A DNA stretch of 64,000 nt from Streptomyces sp. NBC_01439 (lineage in GTDB: Bacteria; Actinomycetota; Actinomycetes; Streptomycetales; Streptomycetaceae): positions 2,356,001-2,420,000 of the forward strand of contig NZ_CP109487.1 in the NCBI RefSeq assembly GCF_036227605.1. The letters are read 5' to 3'. The position numbers and the translations under genes were made by a program. Below, piece by piece: positions 18,391-27,628 of the stretch. A model generated the notes under the pieces. It did not search any database, was not told the origin of the DNA, and worked only from the letters and a program-made list of their open reading frames with translations. Position 1 is the first letter of the stretch. Every line of letters starts with the position of its first letter.

Positions 18391-19502
18391 ACCAGATACC
18401 GCTGGTCGACCTGAAGGCGGCGCACGCCGAGGTCGCCGAGGAATTACGGGCGGGCTTCGACCGTGTGCTCGCCGACACCGCCTTCATCGGCGGTGCGGAG
18501 GTCCGCGCCTTCGAGCGCGAGTACGCCCATTTCGCGGGGGTGGGGCACTGCGTGGGTGTCGCCAACGGCACCGACGCCCTCGAACTCGCCCTGCGTGCCA
18601 GCGGGGTGGGCGTCGGCGACGAGGTGGTGCTGCCCGCGAACACCTTCATCGCCACCGCGGGCGCCGTCGCCCGGATCGGTGCCCGGCCGGTGCTGGTCGA
18701 CTGCCTCCCCGACACCCTGCTGATGGATCCCCGGGCCGCCCTGGAAGCCGTGGGCGCGGCCACCCGCGCGGTGGTCCCCGTCCACCTCTACGGGCAGTGC
18801 GCGGACACCGCGGCCCTGGCGGCCGGGCTGCCGGCGCACGTGAAGGTCGTCGAGGACGCCGCGCAGAGCCAGGGCGCGACCCAGGGCGGCCGCTCCCCCG
18901 GCAGCGGGGGAATCGCCGCGACCAGCTTCTACCCGGGCAAGAACCTGGGCGCGTACGGCGACGCGGGCGCGGTGGTGACCGACGACGAAGAGAGCGCGGA
19001 CCTGATCCGGGCCCTGGCCAACCACGGCGGCATCGCCAAGTACCGCCACGACGTGGCCGGCTTCAACAGCCGGCTCGACGGCCTGCAGGCCGTGGTCCTG
19101 CGGGCGAAGCTGGCCCGGCTGGCCGAGGGGAACGCGGCCCGCCGGGCCGCCGCCGCCCGCTACGACGAGCTGCTGGGCGACCTCGCGGCCGCCGGGCGGC
19201 TCACCCTGCCGGTCACCGCCGGGGGCAACGTCCACGTGTGGCACCTGTACGTCGTACGGGTCACCGGGGCGGACCGCGACGCCGTCGTCGGCAAGCTCAA
19301 CGCTGAGGGCATCGGCGCGGGCGTGCACTACCCGGCGCCGGTCCACCTGACCCCGGCCTTCGGTCATCTCGGCCACGGCCGGGGCGACTTCCCGCACGCC
19401 GAACAGGCGGCGGACCGGATGCTTTCGCTCCCCCTCTTCCCGCAGATCACCGCTGACCAGCAGCAGCGGGTCGTGGAAACGCTCCGCAACGCCCTGCGCT
19501 GA
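18387..19502 (+). CDS. DegT/DnrJ/EryC1 sugar aminotransferase (second copy, WbpE/FdtB-like)
   Basis: A 371-residue PLP aminotransferase. VANGTDALELAL, VHLYGQCAD, VEDAAQSQGA and the lysine motif SFYPGKNLGAYGD (K185) resemble 3-aminotransferases such as WbpE and FdtB more than the first copy does. Its likely reaction is transamination at C3 of a UDP- or dTDP-3-keto sugar, possibly the product of the Gfo/Idh enzyme in this operon. It overlaps the previous gene by 4 bases. Codon 20 is TTA (18444-18446). Confidence 0.88.
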   Translation: MNQIPLVDLKAAHAEVAEELRAGFDRVLADTAFIGGAEVRAFEREYAHFAGVGHCVGVANGTDALELALRASGVGVGDEVVLPANTFIATAGAVARIGARPVLVDCLPDTLLMDPRAALEAVGAATRAVVPVHLYGQCADTAALAAGLPAHVKVVEDAAQSQGATQGGRSPGSGGIAATSFYPGKNLGAYGDAGAVVTDDEESADLIRALANHGGIAKYRHDVAGFNSRLDGLQAVVLRAKLARLAEGNAARRAAAARYDELLGDLAAAGRLTLPVTAGGNVHVWHLYVVRVTGADRDAVVGKLNAEGIGAGVHYPAPVHLTPAFGHLGHGRGDFPHAEQAADRMLSLPLFPQITADQQQRVVETLRNALR

Positions 19503-19532
19503 CCCCGCGCTCACGCAAACAATGAGGTCCAG

Positions 19533-22500
19533 ATGAACAGACGGACAAGGTTGCTCCGTTACGGTCTCTTCACCGTGATCGCGGCCTTGATGGCCACGGT
19601 CCTGCCGCCGGCGGTGGTGGCCGGTGCGGTCGAACCCTGCGGTCCCACCTCGAACGCGATCGTGTGCGAGAACTCCAAGCCCGGCACGCCGATGGAGGAC
19701 TGGTTCGCACCCAGCGCGTACGGCGACATCAAAGGTTTCCCGGCCCAGACGAGCGTCCAGGCCGGCGAGACCGTGCAGTTCAAGATCCAGTCGCCGACCG
19801 CGTACAAGGTCTCGGTCTACCGCCTCGGCCACTACGGGGGCACCGGCGCGCGCCTGATGTCGACCGCGGCCCAGGCGGCCCAGACGTACCCGGCGAACTT
19901 CCTGCCGGGCGGCAACCCGGCGACCTGCGCCAAGAAGGCCGCCACCGGCCTGGTCGACTGCGGCAACTGGCCGGTCACCGCGACGTGGACGGTGCCGGCG
20001 GACGCCGTGTCCGGGCTCTACGTCGTCAACTTCGACCAGGCGGACGGCAACGGCGTGATGCCGTACCCGTTCGTCGTCCGCAACGACTCCAGTCACTCCG
20101 ACATCGTCGTGCAGACCAGCGACCAGACCTGGCAGGCGTACAACAACTACGGCGGCCAGGACCTGTACGACGGCGGCGGCCCCGCCCCGGACGGGCGGGC
20201 GTACGAGGTCAGCTACAACCGGCCCATGGACATCGGCGGGGACAACGGGATCTACGGGTCCGAGTTCCAGATGGTCGCCTGGCTGGAGCGCAACGGCTAC
20301 GACGTGAGCTACATGTCCGGCATCGACATGTCGGTCCGCGGCGGGACGCTGCTGCAGAACCACAAGGTCTTCATGTCCTCCGGGCACGACGAGTACTGGA
20401 CCCAGGAGCAGTTCACCAACGCGCTGAACGCGCGCCGGGCCGGGGTCCACCAGACGTACTTCAGCGGCAACGAGGTCTTCTGGAAGACCCGCCTGGCGCC
20501 GAGCATCGACGGAGCCAACACCGCCAACCGGACCCTGGTCTCGTACAAGGAGACCAAGCTGTCCTTCCCCCAGCCGAACGGAATCCCCGACCCGAGCGGG
20601 ATCTGGACGGGCACCTTCATGGACCCGGCCAGTGCCACGAACGGCCGGCCCTTCCAGCCGCAGAACCAGCTGACCGGCTCGATGTTCAGCGTCAACGGCT
20701 ACCGCAGTGACGCGATCACGGTGCCCGGCACCTTCGCCAAGCAGCGGCTGTGGCGCAACACCACGGTCGCGAACCTCACTCCCTCGCAGACCGCCACCTT
20801 CCCCACCGGCACGCTCGGCTACGAGTGGGACAGCGACGTGGAGAACGCCAGCCGGCCGGCCGGGCAGATCACGATGTCCTCCACCACGGTCGACATCGAG
20901 GACGGCAAGCTCCTCAAGGACTACGGCAACACCTACGGGAACGGCACCGCGACGCACAGCCTGGTGGCCTTCCGCGACCAGACCTCGCACGCACTGGTGT
21001 TCGGCGCGGGCACGGTGCAGTGGTCCTGGGGCCTGACCAACATGCCCACGGGCAATCCGGACGACGCCGTGATCACCGCGGACAAGCGGATGCAGCAGGC
21101 CACGGTGAACGTCTTCGCCGACATGGGCGTCCAGCCCAAGTCCCTGCAGAGCGACCTGGTCGCCTCGACCGCTTCCACGGACGCCGTGGGACCGGCCGTG
21201 ACGGTGACCAGCCCGGCGGCGAACGCCACCGTACCGGCGCTGCGGCCCGTGACCATCACGGGCACGGCCACCGACACCGGCGGCGGCGTGGTCGCCCGGG
21301 TGGAGGTGTCCACCGACGGCGGCACGACCTGGAAGGCGACCACGGGCCTCGGCTCGTGGAGCTACAAGTGGACCCCGACCGTTCCGGGCACCGCGCAGAT
21401 CAAGGTGCGCGCGGTGGACGACAGCGTCAACATCGGCGCCACCACCACGGTGCCGCTGACGGTGGGACCCCAGCAGTGCCCCTGCACCGTGTGGCCCGCC
21501 GCGGCCGTCCCGGGCACGGTCAACGCCGGTGACGGCAGCGCCGTCGAGCTCGGCGTGAAGATCCGCTCCTCCGTGGCCGGTTCGATCACCGGTGTCCGCT
21601 TCTACAAGTCCCCCGCCAACACCGGCACCCACACCGGAAGCCTCTGGAGCAGCACCGGCCAGCGCCTGGCGACCGGTACCTTCACCAACGAGACGGCCTC
21701 CGGCTGGCAGCAGCTGAACTTCGCCACGCCGGTCCCGGTCAAGGCGAACACCACCTACGTCGCCTCCTACTTCGCCCCGCACGGCGGCTACTCCTTCGAC
21801 ACCACCTTCGCCGCCGGCGACGCGGGCCTGGCCCCGCTCACCGCGCTGAAGAGCGGCACCGACGGCGGCAACGGCGTCTACCGCTACAGCGGCACGGGCG
21901 GGTTCCCGTCCACCGCCTCGTCCGGCAGCAACTACTGGGTGGACGCGGTCCTGGACACCTCCACCGCGAGCACGACCCCGCCCACCGTCACCGCCACCTC
22001 GCCGCAGTCCGCGGCGACCGGCACCCAGATCACGGCGGCCGTATCGGCCACCTTCAGCAACGCCATCGACGCGGACAGCCTGGCGTTCTCCGTGAAGGAC
22101 TCCGGCGGCACCGCCGTCCCGGGCACCAAGGTGCTGGGCGCGTCGAACAGCGCGACCTTCACCCCGTCCTCCGAACTGGCCCTGAACTCGACCTACACGG
22201 CATCCGTCCAGGCCTCCGACCTGTGGGGCAACACCATGGCGGCCCCGGTCACGTGGAACTTCACCACCAGTGCGAGTCCGCCGACCGTGAACTGCCCCTG
22301 CACCCTGTGGAACGGCGCCACCACGCCGAGCACCGCCAACGTGGGTGACGACGCCAACTCCGTGGAACTGGGCACCCGTTTCCAGTCCGCGGTGAACGGC
22401 TACATCACCGGTGTCACCTTCTACAAGGGCCCCGGCAACACCGGTACGCACACCGGGAGCCTGTGGTCCGCCTCCGGCACCCAGCTGGCCACCGGCACCT

Positions 22501-22832
22501 TCGGCAGCGAGACCGTGTCCGGCTGGCAGCAACTGCAGTTCGCCACGCCGGTCCCGATCACGGCGGGCACCACGTACGTGGCCTCCTACCACGCACCGAA
22601 CGGCAACTACTCGGTGGACGGCGGCTACTTCACCGGCGCCCACCGCTCCTATCCGCTGGTGGCCCCGGCCGATGCGCCCGGCAGCGCCAACGGGCTCTAC
22701 AAGTACGGGGCGGCCACCGCCTTCCCGACGAACACCTTCGGCTCGGTGAACTACTGGGTCGGCCCGATCTTCACCACCACCGCACCGCCCGCCGCGCAGT
22801 CCGGGCTGTCCACGGAGGTGAGCGGGCAGTGA
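19533..22832 (+). CDS. Large secreted protein: DMFase-like, Ig-like and two DUF4082 domains
   Basis: A 1,099-residue exported protein. The signal peptide spans residues 1-32 (YGLFTVIAALMATVLPPAVVA). Residues 40-530 resemble the N,N-dimethylformamidase large-subunit fold (YRLGHYGG, FMSSGHDEYWT, YFSGNEVFWKTR). Residues 550-645 are an Ig-like domain. Two DUF4082 modules follow, at about 650-805 and 920-1085, each starting CPCT(V/L)W and separated by a Big_5/SbsA-like Ig domain (TPPTVTATSPQSAATG). The ATG has a GAGGT site upstream. The next glycosyltransferase overlaps its stop. It may modify or bind the glycan outside the cell; its enzymatic activity is unproven. Confidence 0.85.
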   Translation: MNRRTRLLRYGLFTVIAALMATVLPPAVVAGAVEPCGPTSNAIVCENSKPGTPMEDWFAPSAYGDIKGFPAQTSVQAGETVQFKIQSPTAYKVSVYRLGHYGGTGARLMSTAAQAAQTYPANFLPGGNPATCAKKAATGLVDCGNWPVTATWTVPADAVSGLYVVNFDQADGNGVMPYPFVVRNDSSHSDIVVQTSDQTWQAYNNYGGQDLYDGGGPAPDGRAYEVSYNRPMDIGGDNGIYGSEFQMVAWLERNGYDVSYMSGIDMSVRGGTLLQNHKVFMSSGHDEYWTQEQFTNALNARRAGVHQTYFSGNEVFWKTRLAPSIDGANTANRTLVSYKETKLSFPQPNGIPDPSGIWTGTFMDPASATNGRPFQPQNQLTGSMFSVNGYRSDAITVPGTFAKQRLWRNTTVANLTPSQTATFPTGTLGYEWDSDVENASRPAGQITMSSTTVDIEDGKLLKDYGNTYGNGTATHSLVAFRDQTSHALVFGAGTVQWSWGLTNMPTGNPDDAVITADKRMQQATVNVFADMGVQPKSLQSDLVASTASTDAVGPAVTVTSPAANATVPALRPVTITGTATDTGGGVVARVEVSTDGGTTWKATTGLGSWSYKWTPTVPGTAQIKVRAVDDSVNIGATTTVPLTVGPQQCPCTVWPAAAVPGTVNAGDGSAVELGVKIRSSVAGSITGVRFYKSPANTGTHTGSLWSSTGQRLATGTFTNETASGWQQLNFATPVPVKANTTYVASYFAPHGGYSFDTTFAAGDAGLAPLTALKSGTDGGNGVYRYSGTGGFPSTASSGSNYWVDAVLDTSTASTTPPTVTATSPQSAATGTQITAAVSATFSNAIDADSLAFSVKDSGGTAVPGTKVLGASNSATFTPSSELALNSTYTASVQASDLWGNTMAAPVTWNFTTSASPPTVNCPCTLWNGATTPSTANVGDDANSVELGTRFQSAVNGYITGVTFYKGPGNTGTHTGSLWSASGTQLATGTFGSETVSGWQQLQFATPVPITAGTTYVASYHAPNGNYSVDGGYFTGAHRSYPLVAPADAPGSANGLYKYGAATAFPTNTFGSVNYWVGPIFTTTAPPAAQSGLSTEVSGQ

Positions 22833-23878
22833 GCACGGTCAGCGTGGTGATCCCCTGCTACAAGTACGGCCACTTCCTGGCGGACTGCGTCAAGAGCGTG
22901 CTGGACGAGCAGGAGGGCGTCGACGTGCGGGTGCTGATCATCGACGACGCCTCGCCCGACGACTCCGCGGAGGTCGCCCGTGCGCTGGCGGCCGCCGACC
23001 CGCGGATCGAGGTACGGGTCCACGAGACCAACAAGGGCCACATCGCCACCTACAACGAGGGTCTGCTGGAGTGGGCCGACGGGGACTACGTCGCCCTGCT
23101 GTCGGCGGACGACCGGCTGGTCCCCGGGGCCCTGGTGCGTGCGGCGGCCCTGCTCGACGCCCATCCGGAGGCGGGTTTCGCCTACGGCAGGCCGCTGCGC
23201 TTCCAGCACGGCGGACCGCTGCCCGCGGCCCGCACCCGCAGCACCGGATCGGTCGTCTATCCCGGACGGTGGTGGCTGGACCGGCGGTTCCGGGAGGGCA
23301 CCGGGTGCATCACCTCACCCGAGGTGGTGGTCCGCACCAGTCTCCAGCGCAAGGTCGGGGGCTACGATCCGGAGCTGCCGCACGCCGGCGACATCGAGAT
23401 GTGGATGCGGCTCGCGGCGCACGCCGACGTGGGCTACGTCCAGGGGGCCGACCAGGCCTTCTACCGGGTCCACGGCAACAACATGTCCACCACGGACTTC
23501 GGCGGCCAGCTCGACGACCTGCGCCAGCGCCTCGTCGCCTTCGACTCGGTGCTCGACAAGTGCTCCGGGCTGCTGCCGGGGGCCGACCGGCTGGCGCTGT
23601 CGGCGCGCACCCGGCTCGCCCGGTACGCGCTGCGGCGCGCGTACCGGGCGTACGACCGGGGACGCACCGCGGTGGTGCCGGTCGACGAGCTCGTGGAGTT
23701 CGCGGCCGAGTGCCTGCCCGGCGACTACACGAAGCTGGGCGAGTACCGGGCGCTGCTCAGGCGCCGGCGCATCGGGGCGCGCGCCATGCCGTACCTCCAG
23801 CCGCTCGTGCTCTCGGCCGTGGCCGACCGGGGGCGCGAGTGGCTGTGGTGGCGGTCCTGGAAGCGTCGAGGGATTTGA
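22829..23878 (+). CDS. Family 2 glycosyltransferase
   Basis: A 349-residue GT-A enzyme. VSVVIPCYKYGHFLADCV and IIDDASPDD form the nucleotide site, LLSADDRLVPGA is the DxD-like motif, and DIEMWMRLA is the ED/E-type catalytic region. GTG 22829 overlaps the stop of the secreted protein gene by 4 bases, so this is the last gene of the 14306-23878 operon. It is convergent with the first Wzz-like gene. Substrates are unknown. Confidence 0.88.
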   Translation: MSTVSVVIPCYKYGHFLADCVKSVLDEQEGVDVRVLIIDDASPDDSAEVARALAAADPRIEVRVHETNKGHIATYNEGLLEWADGDYVALLSADDRLVPGALVRAAALLDAHPEAGFAYGRPLRFQHGGPLPAARTRSTGSVVYPGRWWLDRRFREGTGCITSPEVVVRTSLQRKVGGYDPELPHAGDIEMWMRLAAHADVGYVQGADQAFYRVHGNNMSTTDFGGQLDDLRQRLVAFDSVLDKCSGLLPGADRLALSARTRLARYALRRAYRAYDRGRTAVVPVDELVEFAAECLPGDYTKLGEYRALLRRRRIGARAMPYLQPLVLSAVADRGREWLWWRSWKRRGI

Positions 23879-23895
23879 TGACTCGAACGCTCGGT

Positions 23896-24600
23896 TCAGC
23901 GGGTCGCCCCGGCGAGGGCGGCCCGCTCGGGCTCCTCGGCCCGGACCACCGGACCGGCGTCGGCGGCGGCCTCGTGCCGCTGCCGGCGCCGGCTCCGGCG
24001 CGTCAGGAGCCGGTCGGTCCACAGGGCCCCGACCACACCGCCGACCCCGCCCAGCAGGGCCGCCCCGGCGAGGCCCCGGCTCTTGTTGCCGGTCTGCACC
24101 GCCGCGGTGGGCGGCACCAGCAGCGTCACGCTCATCCGCGCGGAGTCCGGGACCCCCTGCTGCGTCTGCAGGTCGGTCAGGTGTTTCGTGTAGATCTCGA
24201 TGATCTTCCGGACCGCCGCGTCGGCGGCGGCCGCCTCGGCCTGCTCGGCCTGGATCTGGAGCGAGGGGATCAGATAGCGCGGGGTGACGCTGGTCCCGCT
24301 GTTCCGCGGGATCAACCGGTACGTGCCGCGCACCCCCGCGGCGCGCAGCTCCTCGGCCCCTTCGGGCGAGTCCAGCTGCTGTACCGCGGCGTAGGAGACG
24401 GCGGCGAGCGGCGGTTGCAGATTGGCCAGTTGGTTGGGCTGGGTGTCCGTCACCGGGGGCTTGAGCACGACGATCGCCGTGCTCAGGTACGTCTGGGTGG
24501 GGCGCAGCACGTGGACGGCCCCGGCGGCTGCGAGCACCGCCGCCACGATCAGGACGTACCAGCGCCGACGCAGCGCACGGACCAACTCACCAGGCGACAC
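23896..24600 (-). CDS. Wzz/CapA-like polysaccharide co-polymerase (copy 1)
   Basis: A 234-residue protein. The N-terminus MSPGELVRALRRRWYVLIVA leads into the first membrane helix (residues 16-34). A periplasm-type helical domain contains AEQAEAAAADAAVRKIIEIY. A second helix (about 175-195, GLAGAALLGGVGGVVGALW) is preceded by Pro-rich LLVPPTAA, as in chain-length regulators. The C-terminal tail is charged and has no kinase domain. GTG 24600 has GGAAGGA upstream. It is divergent from the fused polymerase gene, sharing an 80-base promoter region. Confidence 0.82.
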   Translation of the reverse strand: MSPGELVRALRRRWYVLIVAAVLAAAGAVHVLRPTQTYLSTAIVVLKPPVTDTQPNQLANLQPPLAAVSYAAVQQLDSPEGAEELRAAGVRGTYRLIPRNSGTSVTPRYLIPSLQIQAEQAEAAAADAAVRKIIEIYTKHLTDLQTQQGVPDSARMSVTLLVPPTAAVQTGNKSRGLAGAALLGGVGGVVGALWTDRLLTRRSRRRQRHEAAADAGPVVRAEEPERAALAGATR

Positions 24601-24680
24601 AGGGATTCCTTCCGTTGTGACCGATCTTTCCAGGACATGGGTAGGCCCGCCATCAATTGCCGCTTCCTCGGGGGGCGTTC

Positions 24681-26696
24681 ATGAGCATTGGTGAGATCCT
24701 CGCGGTGCTCCGGCGCCGCTGGTACGTGATGGTGCCCCTCACGCTCATCAGCCTCCTCGCGGGGGCCCACCTGTACCGTTCGGTGCCGGTGGCCTACCAG
24801 TCGCAGAGCTCGGTGGCGCTGCTCGATTCGACGGCGGTGGCCGAACTGGCCCCCGCGTTCGGCAATCCGATCGCGAACGCCGGTGGTTCGCTGGTGGTCA
24901 CCGCGGACGTGCTGATCAGGACGCTGTCGGGGACGGACGCGGCGCGGGACCTGCAGGGCATCGGGGTGACCGATCCCTACACGGTCGGGTTCGCCGCGAA
25001 CACCTCGGGGCCGATGCTCACGCTGACCGTCACGGGTACCGACCGGGCGAACGTGCTGGAGGAGACCAACAAGCTGACGGCCTTCGCCGGGGAGACGCTC
25101 AACGCGCTCCAGGCGGCGGCCAAGGTGAAGCCCGCGTACATGGTGCAGACGGCGCCCGTGGTGCTCCCGCAGACCCCGGTGCCGCAGATGAAGAGCCGCT
25201 ACCAGCAGGTGCTGGGCGTCGTCATCCTGGGCACCACGTCCGCCTTCACCTTCTCCTTCCTGACCGACAGCCTGCTGGCGGCGCTGCGGCGCAGGCGCGC
25301 GGCCGGGGCCGCTCCGGCCCGGGGCCGCGGGCGCCGCAAGCCGTGGGGCCGGCAGCTGGACGCGACGGCCCTGCTGAGCTGCTACCTGGCGCTGGCCTTC
25401 TTCATCCCCTCGAACCTGACCCTGCCGGGCATGGGCGGAGTGGGCACCCCGGCCAACGTGTTCGCACTGCTGTGCCTGTTCTGGTACCTGGCGGCCTGGA
25501 TCACCGGCCGGATCCGGCCCGCCCCGGGCACCCGGCTGCCGCGGGTGGTGATGTGCCTGCTGGCCTTCTCGGTGCTGGGCTCGTACCTCGCGAACGCGAT
25601 GCGCGGCAGCTCGCACAAGGAGGTCCTGGCGGCGGACCGCGGGCTGATCGGGCTGCTGGTCTGGGTGTCCCTGGTGGTGCTGGTCTCCGCGGGGATCCAG
25701 GACCGGGAGCGCCTGGACGTGCTGCTGCGCCGGGCCGTGGTGATGGGAGCGGTGGTGGCCGCCATCGGCTTCTACGACTTCTTCACCGCGACGAACGTCG
25801 CCGACAGCATCAGCATCCCGGGACTGCAGTCCAGCGTCGCCCAGATCACCACCCTGGACCGGGGTTCCTTCACACGGCCGCGGTCCACGACGGCGCAGCC
25901 CCTGGAGTTCGGCGGGATGCTCGCCATCATGCTGCCCTTCGCGGTGCAGCAGGCCTTCGACCCGGTACGCCGGCACCTGCGCGCCTGGCGGCGCTGGGCG
26001 CCGGTGGTGCTGATGGGCGGCGCCCTGCCGCTGACGGTGTCGCGGACCTCCATCATCGGGGCGCTCATCGTGATCCTCGTGATGGTGCTGCGCTGGAAGC
26101 CGGAGCGGCGGTGGGCCGCGATCGGTCTGCTGATGGGCTCGGTCGCCTGCTTCAAGGTGATCATCCCTGGGCTGATCGGCACCATCACGGCGCTCTTCGC
26201 CTCGTTCGTGTCGAACTCCGACAGCAGCACCCAGGCCCGTACCGTCAAGTACAGCGCGATCGTCCCCTACCTGACGGAACGGCCGCTGTTCGGAAGGGGT
26301 TTCGGCACCTTCCTGCCCGAACTGTTCTTCTTCACCGACAACCAGTACATGCTCACCCTGGCGGAGATGGGCCTCGTGGGGCTGATCGCGCTCCTGGTCC
26401 TGCTGTTCACCGGCATCCACCAGGGCGGTGCCATCCGCCGGCTGGCCCGCACCGAGTCCGACCGGGAGCTGGGGCAGGCGTTCTTCGCTTCCGCCCTGGT
26501 CTCCCTCGTGATCGCCGCCACCTTCGACGCCCTCAGCTTCCCGATGTTCGCCGGGGTGTTCTTCCTGACGATCGCCGCCGGAGGCAGCTACCTCGGGTTC
26601 ATCCGGCGCGCTGCGCCGGAGCCCGCAACCGTGGAGTCCCCATGCAGTTCAGCCAGCCAGCCTCCCGCCGACCGGAGCCAGGTGCCGGCCCGGTAG
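24681..26696 (+). CDS. Fused Wzz-like domain and O-antigen polymerase/ligase
   Basis: A 671-residue membrane protein. Residues 1-215 are a Wzz-type module with the start GEILAVLRRRWYVMVPLTLI, two flanking helices and the PVVLPQTPVPQ proline motif. Residues 230-645 are a polytopic Wzy/WaaL-like domain with about ten helices, RSTTAQPLEFGGMLAIMLPF and the conserved GRGFGTFLPELFFFTDNQYM region. This would place polymerisation and length control in one chain. ATG 24681 has GGGGGG just upstream. Its last 55 bases overlap the next glycosyltransferase gene in another frame. Confidence 0.85.
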   Translation: MSIGEILAVLRRRWYVMVPLTLISLLAGAHLYRSVPVAYQSQSSVALLDSTAVAELAPAFGNPIANAGGSLVVTADVLIRTLSGTDAARDLQGIGVTDPYTVGFAANTSGPMLTLTVTGTDRANVLEETNKLTAFAGETLNALQAAAKVKPAYMVQTAPVVLPQTPVPQMKSRYQQVLGVVILGTTSAFTFSFLTDSLLAALRRRRAAGAAPARGRGRRKPWGRQLDATALLSCYLALAFFIPSNLTLPGMGGVGTPANVFALLCLFWYLAAWITGRIRPAPGTRLPRVVMCLLAFSVLGSYLANAMRGSSHKEVLAADRGLIGLLVWVSLVVLVSAGIQDRERLDVLLRRAVVMGAVVAAIGFYDFFTATNVADSISIPGLQSSVAQITTLDRGSFTRPRSTTAQPLEFGGMLAIMLPFAVQQAFDPVRRHLRAWRRWAPVVLMGGALPLTVSRTSIIGALIVILVMVLRWKPERRWAAIGLLMGSVACFKVIIPGLIGTITALFASFVSNSDSSTQARTVKYSAIVPYLTERPLFGRGFGTFLPELFFFTDNQYMLTLAEMGLVGLIALLVLLFTGIHQGGAIRRLARTESDRELGQAFFASALVSLVIAATFDALSFPMFAGVFFLTIAAGGSYLGFIRRAAPEPATVESPCSSASQPPADRSQVPAR

Positions 26697-27613
26697 CGGT
26701 CCTCGTCGTCACCTGGAACAGCGCCGGGGTGCTCCCGGAGTTCCTCGCCTCGCTGCCCGAGGGCATGGCCGGGCTCGACTGGCGCCTGGTCGTCGCCGAC
26801 AACGACTCGGCCGACGGCACGGTGGAGCTGATCCGTTCCCTCGCGCCGGACGCAACGGTCGTCCAGACCGGTCGCAACGCCGGCTACGCGGCCGGGGTGA
26901 ACGCCGCCCTGGCGGCCGCGGCCGCCTGGGAGGGCGGCTTCCGGGCGGCCCTGGTCTGCAATCCGGACGTCCGGATGAGGCGGGGCTGCGCCAAGGTCCT
27001 GGTGGACGCGCTGGGCACCGGGGCCCCCGGTGGCGGCCGGGTCGGGATCAGCGTCCCGCTGCTGTACGAGGAGGACGGCCGTACGTTGCTGCTCTCGCTG
27101 CGCCGGGAGTCGCGGGTGACCCGGGCTCTCGGCGAGGCGGTGCTGGGCAACCGGCGGGCCGGGCGGTTCCCGCGCTGGAGCGAGATGGTCACCGATCCGG
27201 CCGCGTACGAGCGGGCGACGGTCGCGGACTGGGCGACGGGCGCGCTGATGGCCCTGTCCGGGGAGTGCCTTCGGGCGTGCGGGGACTGGGACGAGTCCTT
27301 CTTCCTGTACTCGGAGGAGACCGAGTACTGCCTGCGGGCCGGCGACCTCGGCTTCGTCACCCGGTTGGAGCCCGCGGCCACGGCCACCCATCTGGGCGGG
27401 GACTCGCAGGTGTCGCCCCGGCTGTGGACCCTGCTGACGCTCAACCGGGTCCGGCTCTACGGGCGCCGGAACGGGGCGGTGGCGACCGCCGCGTTCCGGG
27501 CGGCCGTGCTGCTGCGGGAGACCTCCCGCGCGGTGCTCGGCCGGCCCGCGAGCCTGGCGGCCGCGAAGGCCCTGGCCAGCCCGTCCGCGCTACGGGCCAC
27601 GCCAGGGCCGTGA
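26642..27613 (+). CDS. Family 2 glycosyltransferase, rhamnosyltransferase (WbbL)-like
   Basis: A 323-residue GT-A enzyme. VLVVTWNSAGVLPEFLASL, VVADNDSADGT and LVCNPDVRMR are the typical WbbL-type signatures, and GDWDESFFLYSEETEYCLRA carries the catalytic acid region. ATG 26642 lies inside the polymerase gene (55-base overlap), so the two are coupled. A dTDP-rhamnose-type donor is suggested only by family resemblance. Confidence 0.87.
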   Translation: MQFSQPASRRPEPGAGPVAVLVVTWNSAGVLPEFLASLPEGMAGLDWRLVVADNDSADGTVELIRSLAPDATVVQTGRNAGYAAGVNAALAAAAAWEGGFRAALVCNPDVRMRRGCAKVLVDALGTGAPGGGRVGISVPLLYEEDGRTLLLSLRRESRVTRALGEAVLGNRRAGRFPRWSEMVTDPAAYERATVADWATGALMALSGECLRACGDWDESFFLYSEETEYCLRAGDLGFVTRLEPAATATHLGGDSQVSPRLWTLLTLNRVRLYGRRNGAVATAAFRAAVLLRETSRAVLGRPASLAAAKALASPSALRATPGP

Positions 27614-27628
27614 CGCCTCCGGGGCGCT

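Noticed and set aside
18444..22643. Very long minus-strand open frame of 1,399 codons
   Set aside because: It is the mirror of two well-supported plus-strand genes; its composition (Gly/Arg/Val/His runs) is typical of antisense shadows in high-GC DNA.
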